Positions 15,612 to 22,560 of a DNA stretch of 29,481 nt are shown here, piece by piece. Positions within the stretch are counted from its first letter, which is position 1, and each line of letters opens with the position of its first letter. The position numbers and the translations under genes are program-made. The stretch lies in contig CAKOTA010000017.1 in assembly GCA_934119965.1 (NCBI GenBank), forward strand, positions 1-29,481, read 5' to 3'. Source of the stretch: an uncultured Bacilli bacterium (GTDB lineage: Bacteria; Bacillota_I; Bacilli_A; RF39; UBA660). The notes under the pieces were generated by a model, which saw nothing but the letters and a program-made list of their open reading frames with translations, ran no database searches and was not told the origin of the DNA.

Positions 15612-17519
15612 TTAATTTCCTAATAACAATTTTACGGTTTCACCTTCATATATTCTTTCATTTTTACTAGGACTTTGATACACAACTTTTTCTCCACTAC
15701 CAGAGTATTCTACTTTGAATGATTTCAAATTTTTCATAGCTTCATTTAAATCCATATTAACAACATCAGGCACAGTAGCATATTTTCTGTCTAAATAATT
15801 ATAATTTTTTTCACTAGCTCCTTCAGGTTTTTTTATATTTAAAATATCAATAGCATCTAATAAAATACTTCTAGCAATGGGTGCTGCAACCGTCCCACCA
15901 TATTGAGTTATTCCCCTAGGATGATCAATAGCAATATATACAATTATTTCGGGATCATTGGCTGGTAAAAATCCAATAAAGGAAACAATATAGTTACCTA
16001 TCATATATCTTCCATTTTCTACTTTTTGAGCGGTTCCGGTTTTACCACCTACTCTATATCCATCAATAAAAGCATTTCTTCCTGTTCCATTTGTTACAAC
16101 ACTTTCAAGGGCAAATCTAACTTTTTCACTAGTTGATTCGCTAATGACTTTTTTAACAATTGTCTTTTTATTTTCCAATATAACAGAATTAGTTTCTGGT
16201 TCATTAATACTTTTAACAATGTATGGTTTTAATAAATAACCACCGTTAATAGCTGCACTAACAGCTGTTATTTGTTGAATTGGAGTTACACTGACCCCTT
16301 GCCCAAATGCTGTAGTTGCAAGTTCAACTGGACCAACTTTATCTAAATTAAATAATATTCCTGTACTTTCACCATTTAAATCAACTCCAGTTTTTGTTCC
16401 AAAACCAAATTTTTTAATATATTCAAATAGTTTTTCTTTTCCTAATTTTTGACCTAAAGTAACAAAACCTGGGTTGCAAGAATTTTCTACTACTTGTAAA
16501 TATGTCTGAGTTCCATGTCCACCAGCTTTCCAACATTTTATTCTAGCATTTTCGACATGAATACTTCCTGAATCATGATACATATCTTTTTCTAAATCAA
16601 CAACATTTTCTTCTAAAGAAGTGGCTAAAGTGATTATTTTGAAAGTAGAACCTGGTTCATATGTCATCCATACCGGTAGATTTCTATTAATTTCTTCTGT
16701 ACTATAATTTTGATAATTACTTGGACTAAAGTTAGGACGAGATGAGATTGCTAAAATTTCTCCTGTTTTAGGATTCATAGCAATTCCTAATGCTTGATCT
16801 GGATTATATTTAGAAACAGCATTATCTAATTCTCTTTCTAATGAAGCTTGTAGTTTATAATTAATTGTTAAAGTTAAATTCATTCCATCTTGAGGTTTTT
16901 CATATGATTCAGCTAATTCTAGTTTATTTCCTTTAGCGTCACTAGAATATTTAATTGAACCATATTCACCAGTTAAATAATCATTATAGGTAAGTTCTAG
17001 TCCACTTAGTCCTTGATTGTCAATTCCGACAAATCCAATAGAATGAGATAACAAAGTATCATATGGATAAACTCTTTTTGATTCTTTTATTAAATAAACA
17101 CCATCATATTTTAAATTACTAATTTGATCAGCTATCTCATATGATAATCTTCTTCCTTCGGGATGAACTCTTTCCATTGACGTTTTTTTACTTACATGTT
17201 TATACATTTCTTCATATGAAACATTAAGAATTTTTGCTAAAGAAGTGGCTACTTCTTCTTTATTTTTTATTTGATTAGGTATTAATACTAATGACGCTGT
17301 AGTTAAATTGTCAGCTAATACTATCCCATTAGTATCTAAGATTTTTCCTCTATTAGCTTCTATTGGTAAATTACGATTCCAAAGAGAATTTGCTAACGAA
17401 TTTAACTTATTATAACTTATAACTTGAATATAAAAAACTTTAAAAATTATTACTAAAAACAATAGTATAATTACTAATAGTATTATTTTAATTCTTCTAT
17501 GAATTCCTTTAAAAAACAT
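15612..17519 (-). CDS. spoVD: Class B penicillin-binding protein, SpoVD-like (one PASTA domain)
   Basis: Membrane-anchored transpeptidase of 635 aa. A basic N-terminus and one membrane helix (about 11-34) are followed by the PBP dimer domain starting at ANRGKILD (55-62). The transpeptidase domain has STFK (active Ser291, Lys294), SCN (347-349) and KTGT (493-496). A single PASTA domain ends the protein (about 575-635). It cross-links peptidoglycan outside the membrane, normally with a SEDS partner. Length and single PASTA match Bacillus SpoVD (spore cortex) better than the second PBP here at 25321-27534, which has two PASTA domains like PBP2B. A divisome role cannot be excluded. It follows a weak GGTGAT ribosome site and is the first gene of the leftward run to spoIID. 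Confidence 0.85.
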   Translation of the reverse strand: MFFKGIHRRIKIILLVIILLFLVIIFKVFYIQVISYNKLNSLANSLWNRNLPIEANRGKILDTNGIVLADNLTTASLVLIPNQIKNKEEVATSLAKILNVSYEEMYKHVSKKTSMERVHPEGRRLSYEIADQISNLKYDGVYLIKESKRVYPYDTLLSHSIGFVGIDNQGLSGLELTYNDYLTGEYGSIKYSSDAKGNKLELAESYEKPQDGMNLTLTINYKLQASLERELDNAVSKYNPDQALGIAMNPKTGEILAISSRPNFSPSNYQNYSTEEINRNLPVWMTYEPGSTFKIITLATSLEENVVDLEKDMYHDSGSIHVENARIKCWKAGGHGTQTYLQVVENSCNPGFVTLGQKLGKEKLFEYIKKFGFGTKTGVDLNGESTGILFNLDKVGPVELATTAFGQGVSVTPIQQITAVSAAINGGYLLKPYIVKSINEPETNSVILENKKTIVKKVISESTSEKVRFALESVVTNGTGRNAFIDGYRVGGKTGTAQKVENGRYMIGNYIVSFIGFLPANDPEIIVYIAIDHPRGITQYGGTVAAPIARSILLDAIDILNIKKPEGASEKNYNYLDRKYATVPDVVNMDLNEAMKNLKSFKVEYSGSGEKVVYQSPSKNERIYEGETVKLLLGN

Positions 17520-17576
17520 ATAATCACCACTTAATTTTATTTAATAAAAAAGAAAAAAGAACATTAATCATTATAA

Positions 17577-17639
17577 AGAGGAAATGATCATTGTCCTTGT
17601 GGTAGTGGTAAAAAATATAAACAGTGTTGTGGTAAATAA
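17577..17639 (+). pseudogene. SEC-C zinc-motif gene remnant A
   Basis: On the plus strand 17577-17639 reads R-G-N-D-H followed by CPCGSGKKYKQCCGK and a stop, the canonical C-terminal SEC-C zinc-binding tip known from SecA and many other proteins. A stop codon at 17574-17576 lies directly upstream in frame, so nothing of the parent gene remains. It is followed by a strong plus-strand terminator, as at a genuine gene end. A 43-bp part (17595-17637) recurs with a single mismatch at 19567-19609. Confidence 0.8.
17595..17637 (+). repeat. 43-bp direct repeat, left copy (SEC-C coding)
   Basis: Identical to 19567-19609 except for one G/A difference. The two copies enclose about 1.9 kb with a single gene. 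Such near-identity at DNA level implies recent duplication or recombination, as expected of attachment-site-like target duplication at a gene 3' end. Confidence 0.85.
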
Positions 17640-17645
17640 TGCTAT

Positions 17646-17681
17646 AAACCCTTGTAAAATAAGGCTTTGCAAGGGTTTTTA
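17646..17681 (+). terminator. Terminator of the lost SEC-C gene
   Basis: AAACCCTTG (17646-17654) pairs with CAAGGGTTT (17670-17678), followed by T residues and TAT. It is seven bases downstream of the SEC-C stop codon on the same strand. Confidence 0.75.
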
Positions 17682-17720
17682 TAATTGCAATTTTTATGTA
17701 ATTTAGTCTCAAAAAATGGC

Positions 17721-17748
17721 TTTAGATAAGTTTTAGATAAGTTTTTTA
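17721..17748 (+). repeat. TTTAGATAAG repeat, left copy (R1)
   Basis: Two tandem TTTAGATAAG units (17721-17730 and 17732-17741) followed by TTTTTTAG. A matching arrangement, TTTAGATAAG then TTTTTAAATAAG, occurs at 19421-19442 on the far side of the enclosed gene, same orientation. Confidence 0.65.
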
Positions 17749-17775
17749 GTTGGAAATTAACTATTTTTACAATAT

Positions 17776-17798
17776 TCGGAAAATAGTAATATTGCGAT
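17776..17798 (+). repeat. TCGGAA...ATATTGCGAT repeat, left copy (R2)
   Basis: A 23-base element with ends TCGGAA and ATATTGCGAT, 18 of 23 bases identical to 19383-19405 in the same orientation. These two copies are the innermost pair bracketing the 17886-19349 gene. Confidence 0.65.
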
Positions 17799-17853
17799 GT
17801 TTTGAAAGTTTATTTTTCCAGTAACAAAGAAGATAGTAATTATTTGTTTTTTA

Positions 17854-17880
17854 TGTTATAATAGCACATAAAAAAGGAGG
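17854..17880 (+). promoter_or_regulatory. Extended -10 promoter and ribosome site of the cassette gene
   Basis: TGTTATAAT (17854-17862) is a perfect extended -10; no good -35 is needed or seen. AAAAAGGAGG (17871-17880) is a strong ribosome site five bases before the ATG at 17886. The transcript start would fall almost on the ribosome site, so the leader is short. Confidence 0.65.
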
Positions 17881-17885
17881 ATTAT

Positions 17886-19349
17886 ATGGCTTTTAATACA
17901 TTAGAATATTTGAGAGATGGTAAAGTTGATTTTGTTTTTCAATGTACATCTTATAATTATGAACACTTAATTGAAAATGTCAGAAAAGCTCCAAATAGAA
18001 TTGAAATAATACATGGTTTTATATTTAAACTAAAAGTAGATTTACCATCATTTTGTTTTTCTGTAATATATGATATACCAGAATTTGCAGATGTCGCATA
18101 TGAATTATTAGACATTAAAAATGTAACTCCAGAAATGTTAAGTAACTTTTTACATAATACTCCTCTTGGTATAAAAGTATTGTATGAGAATTTTGATTAT
18201 TTTTTATCTTCTTCTGCAGATAAGAAATATTTTGATAGTATTGTTAAATATGCATTTGATAGTAATAATGTTGAATTGATACATAAGTTATCAAGATATA
18301 CAGATTTACATACTAGATATTTATTTATGGATTATTTAATTAGAAATCATGCTGATCAAATTGATTCCATATATGATGATATAACTAAATATACAACATC
18401 TATTACTTATGAACCATATGAGCAATTAACATTTTTACCTAAATTAATGAATCCTGATGATATTTCTAAATTAGCAGTTCTTTTATTAACTCATAATCGT
18501 GAAACAGAGTATAAGAAATTAAAAGACTATATTATTAAAGACTATAAATATAATTATATAGCTTCTCAGCTATTAACAGATGAATGGCTTGTTGATCCAG
18601 AAACTCACATATTGCTGAAAGATCCAAATAGAGAAATGAAAGAAAAAGAATTTAATAAAGATGCTGATGCATTATTTAGAACTTCTGCTGATTATCGTTA
18701 TGCTATATACTTGAGACATAAAGCAAAAATAAGCCAAGAATTATTAAATGAATTTGCACATCGAATAAGATATTATTTAAAAGAAGATAAAAGTCATGAT
18801 TTAGAATCAATATATCGTTGCGGTTTAGGTCAATTACTCGAAGAATGGACAGAAAAATATATGGAATTAAGTCAGAGTAAAGAATATGGATTTGTTGGTG
18901 GAGGAACAACTTGTGACTGCTATAGAATAGGTGATTATGTTATAAAATTAGTAAAAACTAAGTGGTCTTATGAAGATGTCATATGTCCAAATCTTTATTT
19001 AATAGCAAAGAACTATGAAGAAATATATTTAAGAGATAAAAAAGGAATTGTCGATGGTGGATTAGAAGTTCAAAAATATTTAACTAGAAGAGCTGATAAT
19101 ATTGATCCTAAATATTTTAGATATTTTGATTTAGCACTTGATAGATTGGGATATAGAAGAACAGATACTTTAACAAAAGGAACATGTGGAGAAAATACCA
19201 TGTTACTTGACACTTATCGTGATGCAGATTGTTCAAATCCAGAAAAAGTACCAGTTTGGTTTAGACAATATCCTTTAGTATTAGTTGATAGAGACAGAAT
19301 ATATTCAAAAAATAAAATATATATAAAACAATTAAGAAGTGGTTATTAG
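17886..19349 (+). CDS. Unrecognised protein with kinase-like glycine loop, in a repeat-bounded cassette
   Basis: Soluble protein of 487 aa, no signal peptide or membrane helix. Residues 1-330 are helical and unrecognised. From about 335, GFVGGGTTCDCYRIGDYVIK looks like the glycine loop and the ATP-binding Lys (354) of a protein-kinase-like fold. After it come a region with DLALDRLGYRR and GENTMLLDTYRDAD (435-448) and an ending LVLVDRDRIY. I cannot find a clear HxD catalytic loop, so it may be a divergent or inactive kinase, or only resemble one. The start is firm because of the GGAGG site. The gene has its own promoter and is flanked by three nested repeat pairs, so it may be a mobile accessory gene, possibly in defence or conflict. 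That role is inference only. Confidence 0.6.
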   Translation: MAFNTLEYLRDGKVDFVFQCTSYNYEHLIENVRKAPNRIEIIHGFIFKLKVDLPSFCFSVIYDIPEFADVAYELLDIKNVTPEMLSNFLHNTPLGIKVLYENFDYFLSSSADKKYFDSIVKYAFDSNNVELIHKLSRYTDLHTRYLFMDYLIRNHADQIDSIYDDITKYTTSITYEPYEQLTFLPKLMNPDDISKLAVLLLTHNRETEYKKLKDYIIKDYKYNYIASQLLTDEWLVDPETHILLKDPNREMKEKEFNKDADALFRTSADYRYAIYLRHKAKISQELLNEFAHRIRYYLKEDKSHDLESIYRCGLGQLLEEWTEKYMELSQSKEYGFVGGGTTCDCYRIGDYVIKLVKTKWSYEDVICPNLYLIAKNYEEIYLRDKKGIVDGGLEVQKYLTRRADNIDPKYFRYFDLALDRLGYRRTDTLTKGTCGENTMLLDTYRDADCSNPEKVPVWFRQYPLVLVDRDRIYSKNKIYIKQLRSGY

Positions 19350-19382
19350 AAATATCCACAAAATTTTTGTTCTGACGAATGC

Positions 19383-19405
19383 TCGGAAGATTAAGATATT
19401 GCGAT
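19383..19405 (+). repeat. TCGGAA...ATATTGCGAT repeat, right copy (R2)
   Basis: Same orientation as 17776-17798, 18 of 23 identical, with the last ten bases ATATTGCGAT matching exactly except for context. It lies 34 bases after the stop of the cassette gene. Confidence 0.65.
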
Positions 19406-19420
19406 ATGTTAAATCAATTA

Positions 19421-19442
19421 TTTAGATAAGTTTTTAAATAAG
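19421..19442 (+). repeat. TTTAGATAAG repeat, right copy (R1)
   Basis: TTTAGATAAG followed by TTTTTAAATAAG, matching the tandem units at 17721-17741 with a one-base insertion and one substitution. It lies outside R2, mirroring the left side. Confidence 0.65.
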
Positions 19443-19509
19443 TTTAAACTGCATTGTCAGAGAATTAGACATCACTTTCTTACAATTTAGGTATAAATTA
19501 TTAAAATAA

Positions 19510-19626
19510 TTGAGTAAGAAAGCCCAATTTTCAAGCAAAAAATTACATGGTTGTTTTAATAGGTCGCCTTGTGGTAGTGGTAAAAAATATAAACAATGTT
19601 GTGGTAAATTAATTTTAAAAATATAA
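19510..19626 (+). pseudogene. SEC-C zinc-motif gene remnant B
   Basis: Open from a stop at 19507-19509 to the TAA at 19624-19626. The frame ends R-S-P-C-G-S-G-K-K-Y-K-Q-C-C-G-K plus five extra residues. The first Cys of the CPC motif is replaced by Ser, and the preceding residues do not resemble the normal G-R-N-D context, so this is a joined remnant and not a working gene. The 43-bp repeat copy is at 19567-19609. Confidence 0.75.
19567..19609 (+). repeat. 43-bp direct repeat, right copy (SEC-C coding)
   Basis: Matches 17595-17637 in 42 of 43 bases, same orientation. Unlike the left copy it is not followed by a terminator. Confidence 0.85.
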
Positions 19627-19682
19627 TTACAATAAAACAAGAAATATTAATAGCACAAGTAAAAAATAATACATTTAAAAAT

Positions 19683-19712
19683 TTTTCATTACTATTTAAA
19701 ATATGATAAAAT
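19683..19712 (+). promoter_or_regulatory. Promoter of the HD-domain gene, possibly giving a leaderless mRNA
   Basis: TGATAAAAT (19704-19712) is an extended -10, with TTTTCA (19683-19688) as a partial -35 at an 18-base spacer. The ATG at 19718 lies only five bases beyond the -10, at or next to the expected transcription start, and no ribosome site is visible before it or before the in-frame ATG at 19724. Confidence 0.5.
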
Positions 19713-19717
19713 TCTAA

Positions 19718-20416
19718 ATGGTAATGAATTTGAAAATAAATAATATAGAAAAATTAACCGATGAAGAAATAGAAAAAATATATCTAAAATGTCTAGAATA
19801 TGCTAACAGAATTAAAAATCCTGATTTAAAGGAATGTTGTTTGCAAATTTATAAAGATTATAAACAAAAACTAATATCGAAACCAGCTAGTCCAAATCAT
19901 CACTTTTTCAAAGGTGGATTAATATATCACAGCTATTGTGTAACTAGAAATGCAATTATGATTGCAGAATTATATGATTACATAAAGATGGATATGGATT
20001 TAGTAATATTTGGTTCTCTATTACATGACATAGGAAAAACAAATGATTATAGAGATTTCGATTCAATTAATGTTGGAGAAACAGAAATACTAAGTAGCGG
20101 ATCATATATGGTAGGTCATTCATATGAAGGAACACATATCGTTGAAAACTATTTACAAAAATACGATTTAGATGACAAATTTAAATATCAAGTTCTACAT
20201 ATGATAGGAAGTCATATGAAAGAATTTAGTGAATATGGTGTATTAACTTCACTAAAAATGTTAGAGGTCATAGTAATTAACTATGGTGATTCAATGGATG
20301 CTACATTGGATGGTACAAGAAATGGTATAAATAATTCTAAAAATAGTGAATTATACTTTAATGAAAATCAAACAATCAAATTTTATAAATCTGTTAATCC
20401 ATATTATGATAAATGA
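19718..20416 (+). CDS. HD-domain phosphohydrolase
   Basis: Soluble protein of 232 aa. The HD metal site is well formed: HHFFKGGLIYHS (His61, 62, 71), LLHDIGKTND with the His103-Asp104 pair, further His at 134 and 140 (GHSYEGTH), His161/166, and Asp191 in INYGDSMDA. This order of motifs resembles the HD domain of the YhaM 3'-5' exoribonuclease and related nucleotide or nucleic-acid phosphohydrolases. The OB-fold RNA-binding domain of YhaM (about 314 aa in total) is absent, so I do not call it yhaM. The ATG at 19724 is an alternative start two codons in. No ribosome site precedes either. It ends in TGA, confirming standard code. Confidence 0.8.
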   Translation: MVMNLKINNIEKLTDEEIEKIYLKCLEYANRIKNPDLKECCLQIYKDYKQKLISKPASPNHHFFKGGLIYHSYCVTRNAIMIAELYDYIKMDMDLVIFGSLLHDIGKTNDYRDFDSINVGETEILSSGSYMVGHSYEGTHIVENYLQKYDLDDKFKYQVLHMIGSHMKEFSEYGVLTSLKMLEVIVINYGDSMDATLDGTRNGINNSKNSELYFNENQTIKFYKSVNPYYDK

Positions 20417-20442
20417 AAATTTTTATATACACTTTCTACATT

Positions 20443-20516
20443 AAAGGATACCCATCTCTTAAGACAATTATCTACTTCTAAAAAATAGATATTGTTCTAA
20501 AGCCTAGGTATCTTTT
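20443..20516 (+). ncRNA. Structured 3' element or small RNA downstream of the HD gene
   Basis: An outer 10-bp stem (AAAGGATACC at 20443-20452 with GGTATCTTTT at 20507-20516, one G-T pair) encloses an internal loop and an inner stem (ACAATTATCTA at 20464-20474 with TAGATATTGT at 20486-20495, one bulge). The outer stem ends in a T-run (TTTTTG), so the whole fold may be an unusually large terminator or a terminated small RNA of about 75 nt. It begins 26 bases after the HD gene stop. No known family recognised. The following 180 bases to the next terminator hold nothing I can support. Confidence 0.4.
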
Positions 20517-20692
20517 TGTTTTGTTCGAATATTATTCCCGATTTTTTTATTATAATAATTAAAAGTAATTTAATAATTTCAATTATTTAATAGAATATAA
20601 CTTAAATACAAATTATTTAATAGCAATCACACTACTTTTAAACAATTTCATCATACAAATATAGGTTATATTAAATTCAAAAAATTCCAGTA

Positions 20693-20721
20693 CATAAAAA
20701 AAGATTATTTTCTAAATAATC
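20693..20721 (-). terminator. Terminator of the 20705-21208 gene
   Basis: GATTATT (20703-20709) pairs with AATAATC (20715-20721), followed leftwards by seven T residues. The TAA stop lies inside the stem. Confidence 0.75.
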
Positions 20722-21208
20722 CTTGATTGTTTTCTTCTACTTTTTCTTGAACAAATTCATAATCCAAACCATTTTTCTTAGAAAATTTACTTAATTCAGC
20801 TTCTATTTGCTCAATGGATAATTCATTTTCAATAGCATAATTTGCTAACTCCTCTTGAGTCATTTTTCCATCAATTTTCTTGCCGTTATCAGTTCGATTA
20901 AAACCAGCATCTGAAACTAACTCATTAACTACTACCTTTACAGGTTTTTTTTCATATTGATTAGATTTAACTAAAGTAACAGCTAAAATAGCAGAAGTAA
21001 CTATAACAGCTCCTAATTTAGCATATCCTTTAAAATTAGTCTTTCTTGGTTGTGGCATTCTAACTTCATTAAAGTGAGCTATATTTCTATTTTGTAATTC
21101 AACTTTACCTAATATTTCTTTATTTAACTCATCTCTTGCATTACTATTTATATTTCTTTTAGCTTGTTCTTTAAGAACAAAATCCATTATTTCTATTTCT
21201 TTATTCAT
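20705..21208 (-). CDS. Hypothetical single-pass membrane protein, 167 aa
   Basis: I do not recognise the family. Residues 1-60 are charged and helical (cytoplasmic), then comes one membrane helix (about 65-82, GAVIVTSAILAVTLV), then a polar 85-residue domain with two helical segments (MTQEELANYAIENELSIEQI). The plan resembles membrane-anchored proteins with a short extracytoplasmic helical domain. The frame extends to a GTG at 21217, but that GTG is part of the AGGTGAT ribosome site for the ATG at 21208, which is therefore the start. It lies 40 bases after mtaB on the same strand and has its own terminator, so it may be the last gene of that operon. Confidence 0.6.
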   Translation of the reverse strand: MNKEIEIMDFVLKEQAKRNINSNARDELNKEILGKVELQNRNIAHFNEVRMPQPRKTNFKGYAKLGAVIVTSAILAVTLVKSNQYEKKPVKVVVNELVSDAGFNRTDNGKKIDGKMTQEELANYAIENELSIEQIEAELSKFSKKNGLDYEFVQEKVEENNQGLFRK

Positions 21209-21247
21209 AAGTATCACCTATTTAAATTCTATCATTATATTAGTATT

Positions 21248-22528
21248 TTAGTCAATTTTTTCTCCTATTAAATACGGATAGTTTACACTTTTTATTTTAA
21301 CTTTAACATCTTGATGTAATAAATTTTCTTCACCTACTGATTTAATTAATAAATAATTACCTGTATGCCCTATTAAATAATTTTCTTTTCTTACTTCTGG
21401 AATAAAAATAATTTCACTATTTATATATTTGTTCATATATTCTATTTCTAATTCTTTTGATAAATTAAGTAATATTTTTACACGATTTTTTTTTGTATTT
21501 TGATCCACTTGATTTGGTAAAGTGGCGGCTTTAGTTTTATCTCTCTTAGAATATGGAAAAATATGTAACTTAGTAAATCTAACTTTCTTAATGGTATCAA
21601 TTGTTTCCAAAAATTCCTCTTCTGTTTCTCCAGGAAATCCAACAATGACATCTGTTGTAATTGATATATTAGGTCTTATAGTTCTAATTTTATTTATTTT
21701 ATCAATAAAATAATTTTTGTCATATTTACGATTCATTCCTTTTAAAACTTCATCTGAACCACTTTGTAATGGAATATGCATATGATCTACTAATATAGAA
21801 TTATCTTCTATTACCTTTAAAACTCTGTCGTTTAATTCAGTTATTTCAATAGAAGAAATTCTTAATCTTTCTAAACCATCTATTTTAACTAAATCTTCTA
21901 ATAAATTAGCAAAATCATAGTTATCAAATTCAGAACCATAATTTCCTGTATGAATTCCAGTTAAAACAATTTCTTTATGTCCATTATGTATTAATTTTTT
22001 TACTTCATCTATTACTTCTTCTTTTGGTTTGCTTCTAACATTTCCTCTTGTATATGGAATAACACAATAAGTACAAAAATTATTACATCCATCTTGAATT
22101 TTAACAAAAGCTCTTGTCTTATTAAAGTTATTCAAACTCATAGTTTCAAATACTGTATTATTTATATTATAAATATCTATTATTTGTTTTTTTTCTTTTT
22201 TAAAGCGTTCAATGTATTCAATTATTTTAGTTTTAAATATATTTCCAATAATTATGTTAACACCATCTATTTCATTTATAATGTCTACTTTGTTTTGAGA
22301 TAAACATCCACATACCAATATTATAGCATTTGGATTTTCCTTTATAGCGTGTCTAATTGTTTTTAATGATTTATTATCAGCTGTATTAGTAACTGTACAA
22401 GTATTAATAATAGCGACATCAGCATTATTAATAGTTTCAACATAATTATTGTTTTTTAAAATATCACTCATTACATTTGATTCATATGTATTTACTTTAC
22501 AGCCTAATGTATAAATTTTATATGTCAT
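21248..22528 (-). CDS. mtaB: tRNA t6A37 methylthiotransferase MtaB
   Basis: Radical SAM methylthiotransferase of 426 aa that adds a methylthio group to t6A at position 37 of ANN-decoding tRNAs. The N-terminal UPF0004 domain has Cys10 (LGCKVNTYES), Cys44 (NTCTVTNTADNKS) and CGC (73-75). The radical SAM core has DGCNNFCTYC (Cys148, 152, 155) and CVIPYTRGNVRSK, then LTGIHTGNYG typical of MtaB and not MiaB or RimO, and HIPLQSGSDEVL. A shortened TRAM-like domain ends the protein. The ATG follows a strong AGGAGG site, which comes directly after a terminator hairpin belonging to the upstream gene, so expression probably depends on read-through or an internal promoter. Confidence 0.93.
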   Translation of the reverse strand: MTYKIYTLGCKVNTYESNVMSDILKNNNYVETINNADVAIINTCTVTNTADNKSLKTIRHAIKENPNAIILVCGCLSQNKVDIINEIDGVNIIIGNIFKTKIIEYIERFKKEKKQIIDIYNINNTVFETMSLNNFNKTRAFVKIQDGCNNFCTYCVIPYTRGNVRSKPKEEVIDEVKKLIHNGHKEIVLTGIHTGNYGSEFDNYDFANLLEDLVKIDGLERLRISSIEITELNDRVLKVIEDNSILVDHMHIPLQSGSDEVLKGMNRKYDKNYFIDKINKIRTIRPNISITTDVIVGFPGETEEEFLETIDTIKKVRFTKLHIFPYSKRDKTKAATLPNQVDQNTKKNRVKILLNLSKELEIEYMNKYINSEIIFIPEVRKENYLIGHTGNYLLIKSVGEENLLHQDVKVKIKSVNYPYLIGEKID

Positions 22529-22535
22529 AAATCCT

Positions 22536-22560
22536 CCTAAAAAAAGGCTTAATAGCCTTT
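22536..22560 (-). terminator. Intergenic terminator between the coiled membrane protein gene and mtaB
   Basis: AAAGGC (22543-22548) pairs with GCCTTT (22555-22560), followed leftwards by seven T residues that run directly into the mtaB ribosome site. The stop codon of the upstream gene overlaps the stem. Confidence 0.7.

Larger units (their letters stand above)
19350..19717. other. Gene-free right flank of the repeat-bounded cassette
   Basis: No full gene in these 368 bases. In order it holds the right copies of R2 (19383-19405) and R1 (19421-19442), a 9-bp inverted repeat CTTTCTTAC/GTAAGAAAG (19475-19483 with 19514-19522, a large hairpin), the right SEC-C remnant (19510-19626) and the promoter region of the HD-domain gene. 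No terminator was recognised directly after the 17886-19349 gene. Confidence 0.7.

Noticed and set aside
17524..17712. Minus-strand 62-aa open frame
   Set aside because: It is antisense to the SEC-C remnant and its terminator, lacks a ribosome site and has low-complexity composition; a shadow frame.
19434..19640. Minus-strand 68-aa open frame
   Set aside because: Antisense to the right SEC-C remnant and repeats, with no promoter or ribosome site.
19718..20416. Assignment as the exoribonuclease YhaM
   Set aside because: Only the HD domain is present; the N-terminal OB-fold part and the usual length are missing.
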